Part shown: positions 50,311 through 59,741 of the stretch, piece by piece
How the letters are laid out: the number at the start of each line of letters is the position of its first letter
Position numbering within the stretch: position 1 is the first letter of the stretch
Assembly: GCF_937616625.2 (NCBI RefSeq)
Contig: NC_065571.1
Span: 27,912,201-27,976,200 of the forward strand
Reading direction: 5' to 3'
DNA: 64,000 nucleotides
DNA from: Mercurialis annua
Taxonomy: Eukaryota > Streptophyta > Magnoliopsida > Malpighiales > Euphorbiaceae
Notes under the pieces: model-generated
What the model was told of the DNA's origin: nothing
The model's database searches: none
What the model saw: the letters and a program-made list of their open reading frames with translations, nothing else
Made by a program: the position numbers and the translations under genes

Positions 50311-50373
50311 GTACAAATATGTTTTATTCATTTCTCAGGCAAATATTTCTGCCATATGCTAACAATGTAGCAG
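50311..50373 (+). other. 63-nt in-frame intron in the second RNase H domain
   Basis: It starts GTACAA and ends GTAGCAG, with a strong branch-point match TGCTAAC at 50357-50363. Its length is a multiple of three and it has no stop, so the pol ORF is open with or without it. Removing it restores the normal spacing around the catalytic Glu block (NN-x-A-EYEA). AACAATGTGGCAG just before it is nearly repeated as AACAATGTAGCAG at its 3' end. Confidence 0.75.
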
Positions 50374-51280
50374 AATATGAGGCCTTCTTAACAGGACTCG
50401 AAATCGCGATTGAAGTAAAGGCGGAAAAGCTAAAAATCCATAGTGATTCCCAACTAGTCACTAGCCAGGTGCTGGGACAATTCCAGACCAAAGACCAAAA
50501 CATGGCGAAATACATGGCAAGAGCAAAGGAACAACTCAAGAAGATCGAAAAGAACGGAGGACAGTGGGAAATCATACCCATCCCCAGAGAAGAGAACACT
50601 AGAGCAGATGCAATAGCCAAGGCAGCCGTAGTGAAAAGCCAGCTATACGTATCACTCCAAATGAAGGAGGAGCGGTTAACACCAACAGTAGAGGAGCAGC
50701 AGGTGTTACCAGTCGCAGTCCTAGATCCATGGATGCAACCCATAGTGGCATATTTAGCGGACGGAGTCCTACCTGAAGGACGTACCGAGGCGGCTAAGCT
50801 AGTTCGAATTTCCTCCGTCTATTCACTAATAGAAGGAGCATTGTACCGGACCTCAGTCACACACCCATGGTCTAAATGCATATCACTAGAAGAAGGAAGC
50901 TACATCCTTCGGGAAATCCATGAAGGAGAATGCGGAGCTCATGAGGGCGCAGTAACTCTATACAGAAAAGCAATGTTACAGGGATTTTATTGGCCCACGA
51001 TGAAAAAAGACGCTGAAGAAATGGTCAAGAAGTGCGATAAATGCCAGAAATTTGGGTCGCTCATCAGAACCCCAGCCGCTCGCCAGTCAACTATTGGAAG
51101 CCCTTGGCCCTTCATGATCTGTGGAGTAGACATACTGGGACCCTTTGTCCCAGCGAGAGGACAAGTAAAGTTTATAGTAGTCGCGGTCGACCATTTCACC
51201 AAGTGGATAGAGGTACAACCCATGAGCACCATAACAAGTAAGAAAATCCAGAAGTGGTTATCAAACGAAGTCATGAGCAG

Positions 51281-51349
51281 GTATTTGGTATTTTTCATTT
51301 TTTCCTTTAAGTCAAAAGCAAAACAAAACCACACATTAACATGTCACAG
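51281..51349 (+). other. 69-nt in-frame intron in the integrase core
   Basis: It starts GTATTTGG and ends ATGTCACAG, is T-rich then A-rich with a possible branch site TTAAC, is a multiple of three and has no stop. It sits just before the conserved RFGTPHALVTDNG block. Read as protein it inserts 23 residues that integrases of this family lack. Confidence 0.75.
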
Positions 51350-52034
51350 GTTCGGCACTCCACATGCCCTAGTCACAGACAACGGGAAGCAATTTGACTG
51401 CGCCAGCTTCAGAGATTTCTGCACTGAGCTAGGGATTCTCTTAAAATTCTCCTCAGTAGCACACCCGCAAACCAACGGACTAACAGAAGTCACCAACCGC
51501 ACCATCCTTTCTGGAATAAAGAAGAGGCTAGGAGACTTAAAAGGGAGATGGGTTGATGAGCTTTATCACGTGGTCTGGGCCTATCGAACTACCCCCATAA
51601 AAGCAACAGGGGAAACCCCATTTCGCCTCACGTATGGCACCGAAGCTGTTCTCCCAGTAGAACTTGGAATGCCAACCTTACGAGTTCAGGTCTTAGACGA
51701 AGATCGCAACGAGGAGTCCCTAAGGCTATGCCTGGACCTCCTCGAAGAAAGAAGACAGCAGGTAGCAATCCGAGCTGAGGCATATCGCAGACAGATGACC
51801 AAGTATCACAACGCCTGAGTCAAAGAAAGAAAATTCGAAGAAGGAGACTTAGTCCTGAAAAAGGCAGAAATTGGAAGAGGAGCCGCCGGAGTTGGAAAGT
51901 TAGAGGCCAACTGGGACGGTCCATATCGCGTAGTAGCAGTAGTCGGCAAGGGCGCATACAAAATAGCTCACCTAGATGGGACTCCATTACCTCGGACTTG
52001 GAATGTTGAAAATCTGAAGCTATACCTTCAGTAA

Positions 52035-52378
52035 AAGATGTAACCACGATTCATTAATAAAGTTACTTCTTTTCTTCTTACTTTATTTAAATTTATTCAT
52101 TTATGTCAGCCATATGAGTATAACCAGTAGTATGACGAAGACACAGGACGCAGCTACACATGTCTATATAAAAAAAGAAAAAAAAGAAAGAGAGGAACGC
52201 AATCAAAGTATATGGCACAACAAGACGACTCTGCAACCAGTCGCCAACACTTGAAATACGAAAATACAAATTGTTCAGTTAACCAAAAGAAGGGAGTCTA
52301 CTATAAAGACTCCCCAACTACGTACAAAAGCTACCTAACAAGTAGCAAGAAAAGAAACGAAACGGCCAAACACACGGC
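52035..52378. other. Spacer between Tat pol and the antisense gene
   Basis: AT-rich with a poly-A-like run near 52170-52190. No gene is seen on either strand. It should hold the converging 3' ends of pol and of the antisense gene. Confidence 0.55.
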
Positions 52379-54456
52379 CTACACATCTTCCTCTGGCAGG
52401 GTCGCTCCCTCCTTTGGACCAACCGCATCTCCTACGGGAAGAAAAATGTCAATTGGGTCCACGTCACCCAGCCCTTGGTCTGAGGCACTAGCTTCAGCTT
52501 CGGGGGTCAACTCAGTAGATGGCACAGCCACCTCAGTCCCAGCAAGAATTTCAGAAGAGGGCGTCGCTTCCTTCTTCTCAGCACCTTTGACATTCTCCTC
52601 GGATCCGATCGCATCAATAGCCCCATCATTAACTGCATCCGACGAAAGAATAGGAGAAACACTCCGCCCGGCTTTCTTTGCAGCCACCTTGGCCGCAACA
52701 CGCTGACCCAGCGCGCGAAGATCAATGGACAGAAACTTACTTATATCATACTCCGGGTAATCGGCACGCACAATTTTAATGACGGTAGAGCAGAAATCAG
52801 TCAAACACCCACTTACGTACACATTAGCATCCTGTTTGCTACTTCTCTGCTCCTGCAACAACTTGTCATATGAGAGCCTCAATTCCATCAGAGCATTCTC
52901 ACGATCATAGACCTTTTTCTCCATAATTTTCAGGCGATCAGCAGCCGTCTGACTCAGCTTGGATAACCTGACCTTCTCCGCAGCCGCAGTAGCCTGAAGG
53001 GAAGCCATTTCCTTTTCATGCTTGTGGCTCAAGGAAACTATCTCATCTCGGTGACGACGCATCAAAGCATTCCCTTGCAAAAGCTGACAGAACACGATAC
53101 AAATAAACAACTAGACAAAAATAGAGGAAAAGAAAAAGATAAGACAATGAGGAGAGAATTATTTCAAACCTGAAGTAAAGCGATGTCAACCCGGTCGCAG
53201 GCATCACTTTCCGAGAGATCGGTCTAGGACTCCATATCCTGAGGGAATTGAACAAACTGCAAGAAAAGAGACGCAATACCAGGAGAGGTCACAGTCACAT
53301 TTTCCACGTTTCGCTCCAACCACTCCCTGGGACTGGGGCAAGCATCTAGGTTCGTTTTCAGCCGCTTGGCAGAGCCCTGTTTGGCTTTGTCACGACCATC
53401 ACGGTTCTTTTTCGCAGAAGGGGCAGCCAAGGTAGCATCCATGGATTTCTCCAACTTCACCACAGGCTTAGGAGGGAGAGAAGTAGACGCTGGAACAACA
53501 CCAGTAATCACAGGGACATCTTCATCAAAGGACAATTTCAACGAATCCAGATAGTTCTCACCCATATCTGCGGTTGCCAAAATAACAAACGAATCAAAAG
53601 ATGAATAAACATCAAGTATAAGAAAACAAGATAAATTGAAGCATTCCATGAGAGGCAGTCAGATCTACATAAGATCCAGTAGGAGAATTATGGCAAGATT
53701 GAGATAGGGTACCCTCACTCTCTAGAGGACCCTCAGTCACAGCACGAAGGGGCAACTCCAGATGAGGAAACTCAAGCAGGAGGTATTTATCTACTAGATC
53801 ACAACAATCGTACATACAACTTTTGGCATCATCAATAAGAGAATCTACTACCTCCAACTCAGTAGCAGAAAGGGGAGAGAAAGCCAACGAGGCTGCATCA
53901 TCAACCCACTCAGTAGGAAAATCAACAAAAGCTTCATCATGACTGACAACAAAAAATGACCGCTGCCAGCGTTTAGTAATCTTAGGGAGACCTTCAACTA
54001 CCCTCTTACCCCTATGGGCAACTAAACAAACGTAAAACTCATTGTTGCGACGAGACACGAAGAACAGTTGGCTAAGGAGACCTAGAGAAGGGACTAAGCC
54101 CTGTTCGTGAGACAACTCAACAAAGCAACAAAGAGTCCTAATGGCGTTAGGATGGATTTGAACCAGAGGAACTTGATAGTCTACAATAAAGGCTTTGATC
54201 AGAGGATCCAAAGGAAACGCAAGCCACAACGCAATTGCTCTTTATAAACAATAACCTTGCCGTCACCGACAAAGGTGTTAGCAGCAACTCGAGAACCGCA
54301 GACAGAAAGAGAATAGCTAAGAGGAATACCATACTCTTCACGGAATTCAGCCAAAATCTCTTTATCAACAGTGGAGGTAAAAGTATCAAGAGAATTCCTA
54401 TACTCTACAGCCGTACCAGAGGAGGGAAGAGAGACAGAAGACCTAGTCCGAGGCAT
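52379..54456 (-). pseudogene. Antisense gene of the Tat-like element (putative gypsy-type transposon protein), broken
   Basis: It starts at the ATG at 54456 (MPRTRSSVSLPSS) and runs opposite to gag-pol. An N-terminal domain with FPLDPLIKAFIVDYQVPLVQIHPNAIRTL (split here into adjoining parts) around 54190-54100 resembles the domain Pfam calls putative gypsy-type transposon (recalled, not searched). Later exons encode a Lys-rich stretch (about 53560-53230) and a coiled-coil region (about 53060-52780) with an acidic C-terminus ending at 52379. Probable introns lie around 53675-53570 and 53175-53080 by GT-AG signals. A one-base shift near 54205-54215 and a TAG near 53224 break it. Antisense ORFs at this position are known in several Tat-lineage elements; the function is unknown. 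Confidence 0.72.
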
Positions 54457-54879
54457 TGAATCAATTACACTACTAATAAAGCAGATGAAAGAGATTTACC
54501 TGATAAAAGGAGGAAGAAAACACCCAAAGATTGAAGGAAATGAAGCCGAAGCAAGAGCAGATCAGAGGAGGAAGAAGGAGCAGTTAAAAGAAAAAAAAGG
54601 AAATTTGAAAAAAGCATTTAAAGAAGCAACTAGAGAACCGTTAAGCGGTTACCTGCGTGAAACGTGGCGACAGGCGGAAGTCCAGGGGATTTCAAATGAT
54701 TACAAATTTTGAAATTTTAAAAAAAATCAAACTAGCTCCATAAGCGCCCAAGTAAAAACAACGAGCTGGGCCTAGGTAACTTTCCTAAAGCAAGCACGCC
54801 GAAAACCAAGCCCGACAAAGTAACGGCCCCAACAAGCAGTCGGACAAACAAGCATAAATACTTGACAAAACTGTTTTTC

Positions 54880-54891
54880 GGGAGGGACTAA
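54880..54891 (+). other. Polypurine tract of the Tat-like element
   Basis: GGGAGGGACTA immediately precedes the 3' LTR start. Confidence 0.65.
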
Positions 54892-55322
54892 TGATGGATA
54901 AAGGACCAGAACAAGGGACAAGACTCACTACAACGACCCTGAATATGGACCCAGAGACTGATCTATTCAGGTCCCTGACCCAGTACGCAGCTATAATAGC
55001 TGAAGATATCAAGATAACACCGAAATCCCTTAAGATCAGGGATAGAGACGAATCTCAAAGAGATAACTGAGACTAATAGAGAAACAATCCTATTATGATA
55101 CAAAGACTATGCAATATATATATATATATATATAGACGAAGCCTAAGCCAGGTAACTTTCATATTCACTTCTCATCATTACTTTCACTGAGACCTCATCA
55201 GAGACTGACTTAGGCATCGGAGGGTGTTCGAGCCAACACCGGCTCGAATCCTTCTAACCTGTTGATCTTAGCAGGTGGGAGCTCAGCGACAATAGTGACA
55301 ACGATGATCATCAAAACCATCA
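54892..55322 (+). repeat. 3' LTR (431 bp) of the Tat-like element
   Basis: Starts TGATGGATAAAGG and ends AACCATCA. It matches the 5' LTR except for four substitutions and a TA microsatellite longer by ten bases. TTTAT follows at 55323-55327. Confidence 0.95.
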
Positions 55323-55327
55323 TTTAT

Positions 55328-56935
55328 AGAATGCAACGACATAATAACATGGTCTGTGTGTGCTACTCATAACTTGTGATTATTAAAATGTGTATTGTCT
55401 AAACCAATCTGTTTTCAAAATTGCAGATGAAGTGCCTGGTTGCAGTATATGTATATGAATTTGAGATTTATGTACTTGAAGTAGGTTTAATTGTGATGAA
55501 ATCATGTCTTATTTTACGAGTAGGTTGAATTTGTAGGTTTATTTTTACATCTCACGTAAGTTGAGGCACATGCAACGTAAATTGAGACACATGTAACGTA
55601 TATTTTAAGTTCTCTTAATTTTTATCGAAAGTTATAAAATTAACTTCACGTAAATTTTGCCACAATATTTTTGTTAATGTAAAAATGGAATTAAAACAGA
55701 TGGCAACTTAGTTTCTGTTAATGTGAGCTGTAAATGGTATACAGATGATTCTTTCGAGTTGAGTTATCAAGTATACATGAGGTTTTTTATGTCAACGATA
55801 TGAAAAATAGAGGTCCTTGAAAAATTGTGGAAAGTTATAAAATTAACTTCACGTAAATTTTGTCACATTTTTTAGCGGTCATTGAATAAAATAAATTAAA
55901 TGTTGTTTTATTTTTTTAGCGGTCATTAAAAAAAATTGAATGTTGCTAAATGTTGTTTTTTCTAACCCTAACACTAATCCTAACCTAAAACCCTAAGCCC
56001 TAAACTCTAACCCTAACCCTAACCCTAAACCCTAAACCCTAAACCCTAAAATACAATTTCAATAATGGTTATGCCAGTAAAATCATATTCAACCGAATAA
56101 ATATAGCTATTATAAAAATTCAAATTATACTAATTAAAAATATTAAAATAAATTATAAGAATAGGCAAAAGTGGAAAAATTTCTTATTGTTTCAATTTAT
56201 TTACAAAAAGCATATATTACTCCCAAAAAAATTAAGAAAAAATATTGTTTTGAAATATTTATGAGAGCGATAGAAATGACGCGGTCAACTATTACTTTGA
56301 ATAACACATAAATTATTTATAAGTAACCATAAATAACCGTAAAATCAACCATTTATCGAATTTAGACTCTTTGTTTTGCTTTTAATATGAGATACAAAGA
56401 CTTTTTATTTTGCATTTTGCTTCTACATATATAAAGTAAAGTGGTGATTTTTGGATTAAGTTGAAAAAAAAACAGATTATAACTCGAGGATATTGTTTAA
56501 AATCGTCGAATATTTGCCATTTTATCGAGTTATTGCGAGTTCAGTAGAGTATATATTCGATGAAATATATAAACTCGCTGAGTTTCTGGACTACCTCGAG
56601 TAACAAACAAATTTTCTGCAACCAAATTTTCAGAATATATCTCAAACTGATTAGATTTGCCAACATTTTGGCAAATCAAATGAGGCAAAGTGAAAAACGA
56701 ATTTAGTAGGAGGGAAACGAAAATAATTTTGTCCTTATTTAATTTTTCAATTAATGAAAGTTCCCTCTAAAAGGAAACTTCTTTGGCATTAACCATAATT
56801 GCAGGAATCACGTTGTTGAATGACAAAATATAGTGGTTTCTTATTTCTTATCAAAATATCGATCATAAAAAGAATTACAAAAAAATTTCACCATATTTGT
56901 TCTTCAATTCAATTGTTTCAACGATTTTGTAAATA
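55328..56935. other. CACTA spacer with duplicated fragments, telomere-type repeats and a TCGAGTT cluster
   Basis: No gene. 55400-55531 is a partial copy of 31994-32230. 55681-55829 is a copy of TNP2 positions 24462-24609 and sits between two ~38-bp direct repeats (55628-55665 and 55829-55868). 55961-56050 is CCCTAAA-type repeat. 56480-56600 is a TCGAGTT cluster upstream of the TNPA-like gene. Confidence 0.75.
55961..56050. repeat. Interstitial telomere-type repeat (CCCTAAA)n
   Basis: About a dozen CCCTAAA or CCCTAA units, perfect at the right end and degenerate on the left. CCCTAAA is the complement of the usual plant telomere repeat. Confidence 0.9.
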
Positions 56936-59290
56936 ATGTCACCTAGTACTAGAAAAAGAGTTCTATCATTTAACGAATTATATAAATCAGTTAGACTCTC
57001 ATTTGAGGAAGGTGAATGACAAATCATCAATGAAAAAGATAGCACAACAATCTCAGACTACCGAAACTGAGTCGGAACCTATTTCTCCTTTGGTGAATAC
57101 TACATCTGCGTCTCCTCCAATTCCAAATCCAAATAGTATTGAAAATCACAACCACCGTGATGATTCAACAACTCAAGGACCAGTGGCTGCTGAAGTTAAT
57201 ACGGTTGGTAAAACTGAAACCATGTCCTCTGAACCAACAAATGTTGATGAAGGTTAGGTTGAATTTATTTTGTGTTTCATTTATTTTGCTTAGACAATTG
57301 ATATAATTAGCAAATGGAATTGTGTTTGAATGCTTTTTTTGGAATGGAAATATTGTTTTCAAGTTATTTTTTACCATATATTTTCTGCAATTCGTTTTTT
57401 TCTCTATTTTGTGTTTCATAAAGTTGACATACAGTTGACATAAGTTTCATATTAGGTCACAAAAACTGGATCTAAATAAAATTTAAAAATAGTATAAGAC
57501 ATACATATCAATTTGAATAGAGAAGAAAACTAACATGAGATAAACTATAGTATTTCTTAGGTCTTCTTCCCAAAAATAAATGTGTTTTAATGATTTTGCC
57601 GGAATGGAAAGATTGTTTTTCATGATTTTCTTTACCATATATTTTTCTGCTATTCGTATTTGTTTCTCTATTTTGTGTTTATTTTGTGTTTCATGCGGTT
57701 GACATAAGGTTCATATTTGGTCACAAAAACTTTTTAAAAACTGCATTTAAATTTAAAAATAGTATAAGACATACATATGAAATTTTGAAATAGTATGAGA
57801 ATTACATATAAAATTTAATAGATAAGCAAACTAGCATGAGGTAAAGTTTTGTATTTCTTACGTATTTCTCTATTCTGTGTTTGTTTTTTGTTTTCTGAGG
57901 TTGACATATGGTTGACATGTAGTTTATATTCAGTCACTATAACTTTTAAAAAATTACATATAAATAATTTTTTTTAAAAGTACATATCAATTTGGAAACA
58001 AAAAGCAAACTAACATGAGGAAAATTGTTGTACTTTCTAGGTCCTCTTCCAAAAAAGAATGGTAGAGGGAAAGGTAGAGGATTTGAAGTAAAAAAAAATG
58101 ACTAAAGATGGTTCAAAAATTGGTGTAATTTTGATTGAAAAAACAAACAGATTACCAATTGGTCCTTTAGAAAAGATATTCAAAATGGAAATTGGTATTG
58201 TCACTTGATTAATGGCACCGCTAGGTAAACTTTATTGGTCTCAAATAAGCGCTGAACAAAAGGAAGCTTTACTTACAACTATTCAGGTAAAATTAATAAC
58301 TATTTTATAGCATACTTGTTATTTCAATTAATTATATTCTTATAATATGTGACTATTCATATGTTTTTTTATTGATAGGGTGAATTTGAGATTGATTTAA
58401 GTGATCCACATGCAAGAGAAGTAGTATATGGAATGATGGCTAGACGATTTAGAAACTTCAAGTATCAGTGTCACTTACACTATAAGACGTTCTCTACTCG
58501 TGAGGAAGCTGAAAAACATCCACCCAAGGATGTAAAAATTAACGATTGGAAGAACCTATGTGAACATTTTGATGAATATGCACGCTTTAAGGTAACATTT
58601 CAATTTTAATTATATACAATTGTCTATTATCGTTTGCTAAAAATGAGTAGTTTATTATCTAATTAATTGCTAGTATGATTCCAATTATATATAAATTAAC
58701 TTCACATATTGTGTTCTGAACGACAATACGAGGTTTGTTCAAAGCATTTCAATATTAAATGATTTTTAACCTTTTAATGATTTATTTCATCTCTGAAGAA
58801 GCTTAAATTCGAGGTTAGCCTTGAAACACTTCGAGTTTAAAGCCTCTCCTCGAAAATGAGCTTCTCCAGAAATGAAAAACTCGAGGAATGAATGATCTCG
58901 TAGAGTATTTTTCCTTCCTCGAGTTAGTTCATATCTGAGAAGCTCAAACTCGAGGTTAGGCTTGAAACTCTTCGAGTTTTATGCCTTACCTCGAGTTCAA
59001 ATGTCTCCATAGTTAACGTAACTCGAGGAAATGCTTGAACTTTGCCGAGTATTTGGCATTTTATCGAGTTATTCTTCTGAGATACGAATAACTCTACTAG
59101 TTTGGTTAAAATAGTTTACTTCTAATTATATAAAACTTTTATTATTGATAATATGATATGTACCTTTTAAAACCTTTATGTGTTGGCTTTATTATAATAG
59201 GCTCGAAGCATTGTAAACATAATAATCGCAAGAAAGTGACCTTTTCTCACACTTCGGGATGAAAGTCTTATTGCCAACGTTTGTATGAAA
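56936..59290 (+). pseudogene. TNPA-like CACTA gene with plant transposase (Ptta/En/Spm) domain, broken
   Basis: The ATG at 56936 opens a basic N-terminus (MSPSTRKRVLSF). A shift near 57000 leads into a Ser/Thr/Pro-rich stretch to 57254. After a long intron, exons near 58045-58286, 58378-58590 and 59202-59286 encode a domain like the En/Spm transposase family often listed as Transposase_24: LYWSQISAEQKEALL, then AREVVYGMMARRFRNFKYQ, INDWKNLCEHFDEYARFK, and a HTSG-x-KSY block in a shifted frame. Stops occur at about 58208 and 59260. In En/Spm the TNPA-type protein binds the subterminal repeats; its position before the 3' subterminal repeats fits. It is too damaged to be functional. Confidence 0.7.
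57290..58050. repeat. Three tandem ~200-280-bp repeats in the TNPA-like gene intron
   Basis: A unit containing ACCATATATTTTCTGC, CTCTATTTTGTGTTTCAT, GTTGACATA and CATATTAGGTCAC-type parts occurs at about 57295-57565, 57590-57860 and (shorter) 57865-58045. Inverted copies of part of it lie in the 5' subterminal region (19534-20105). Confidence 0.75.
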
Positions 59291-59741
59291 TGGTAAGGAT
59301 GAGTTTATATGTAATCTTTTTTTGATTTCGTATTTAAATTCTTTATCCTTTATCCTTTAGTTTTTATTTTTATTTTAAAATTTCAAAATTATTTTTTTTT
59401 AATTTTTTTTAACGCTTTTAATTTTTTTTTATAATTTCAAAATTATTCACTTAATTATATCAGTTTGAAAATAAAAGTGTATATAATAAACGTATTTTTT
59501 TTCTTGCAGATAGGAATTGTGGGAATGAAAAAAGATGGATGTCTCCTATATCAAAAGTTAGGCTTAATTTAGTTTCTTTTCTTTATAGCAAATAATTTAC
59601 ATGTTTACATACGATCAGTTATTTTAGTATTATTAAATACTTATTCATTGATAATTTTATGTAATATTTGAATTGATTTTATTTTTTATTCATTGATTTT
59701 AGCAACAAATTACCGTATTCAATTATTTTAGTATCGATAAA
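59291..59741. other. AT-rich stretch between the TNPA-like gene and the 3' subterminal repeats
   Basis: Homopolymer-rich (runs of T and A). A short piece near 59510-59565 could be a last TNPA exon (acceptor CTTGCAG, then GGAATTGTGGGAATG), but it is too short to support. Confidence 0.45.

Larger units (their letters stand above)
48136..52034 (+). pseudogene. Protease, RT, double RNase H and integrase of the Tat-like element, one stop near the end
   Basis: The Tat frame resumes after the Athila LTR; the first ~12 codons of the long ORF beginning at 48099 belong to that LTR and are not original. Domains: protease with VDEGSSVNLL near 48240 (Glu where Thr/Ser is usual), RT with CIDFTDLNKACPKD near 49053 and YVDD near 49351, a first RNase H in which the usual catalytic residues look degenerate (about 49770-50030), a second plant Tat-type RNase H with LFVDGASSDQGAGAG near 50190 and HSDSQLV near 50440, and integrase with H-H-C-C at about 50910-51045, GVDILGPF near 51123, VTDNGKQFD near 51374 and the Glu in TNGLTEVTNR near 51476. 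Two in-frame introns interrupt it (50311-50373, 51281-51349). A TGA at 51816-51818 interrupts; homologous coding continues to a TAA at about 52032. Confidence 0.88.
32788..55322 (+). mobile_element. Tat-like Ty3/gypsy retrotransposon inserted in the CACTA
   Basis: It is bounded by LTRs 32788-33208 and 54892-55322 with the target duplication TTTAT at 32783-32787 and 55323-55327. The LTRs differ by four substitutions and ten extra bases of TA repeat in the right copy, so insertion was fairly recent but older than that of the Athila inside it. A second RNase H domain after the first (around 50180-50640), short LTRs and an antisense gene after pol are features of the Tat/Ogre-type lineage. Without the Athila insertion the element is 9683 bp. 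Its gag has five stops and pol one, so it is not autonomous. Confidence 0.92.

Noticed and set aside
52212..52706. 164-codon forward ORF after Tat pol
   Set aside because: It lies opposite the coiled-coil and acidic coding part of the antisense gene and has no domain of its own.
55961..56050. True chromosome end at the CCCTAAA tract
   Set aside because: Only ~90 bp, degenerate on one side, and flanked on both sides by the same transposon.
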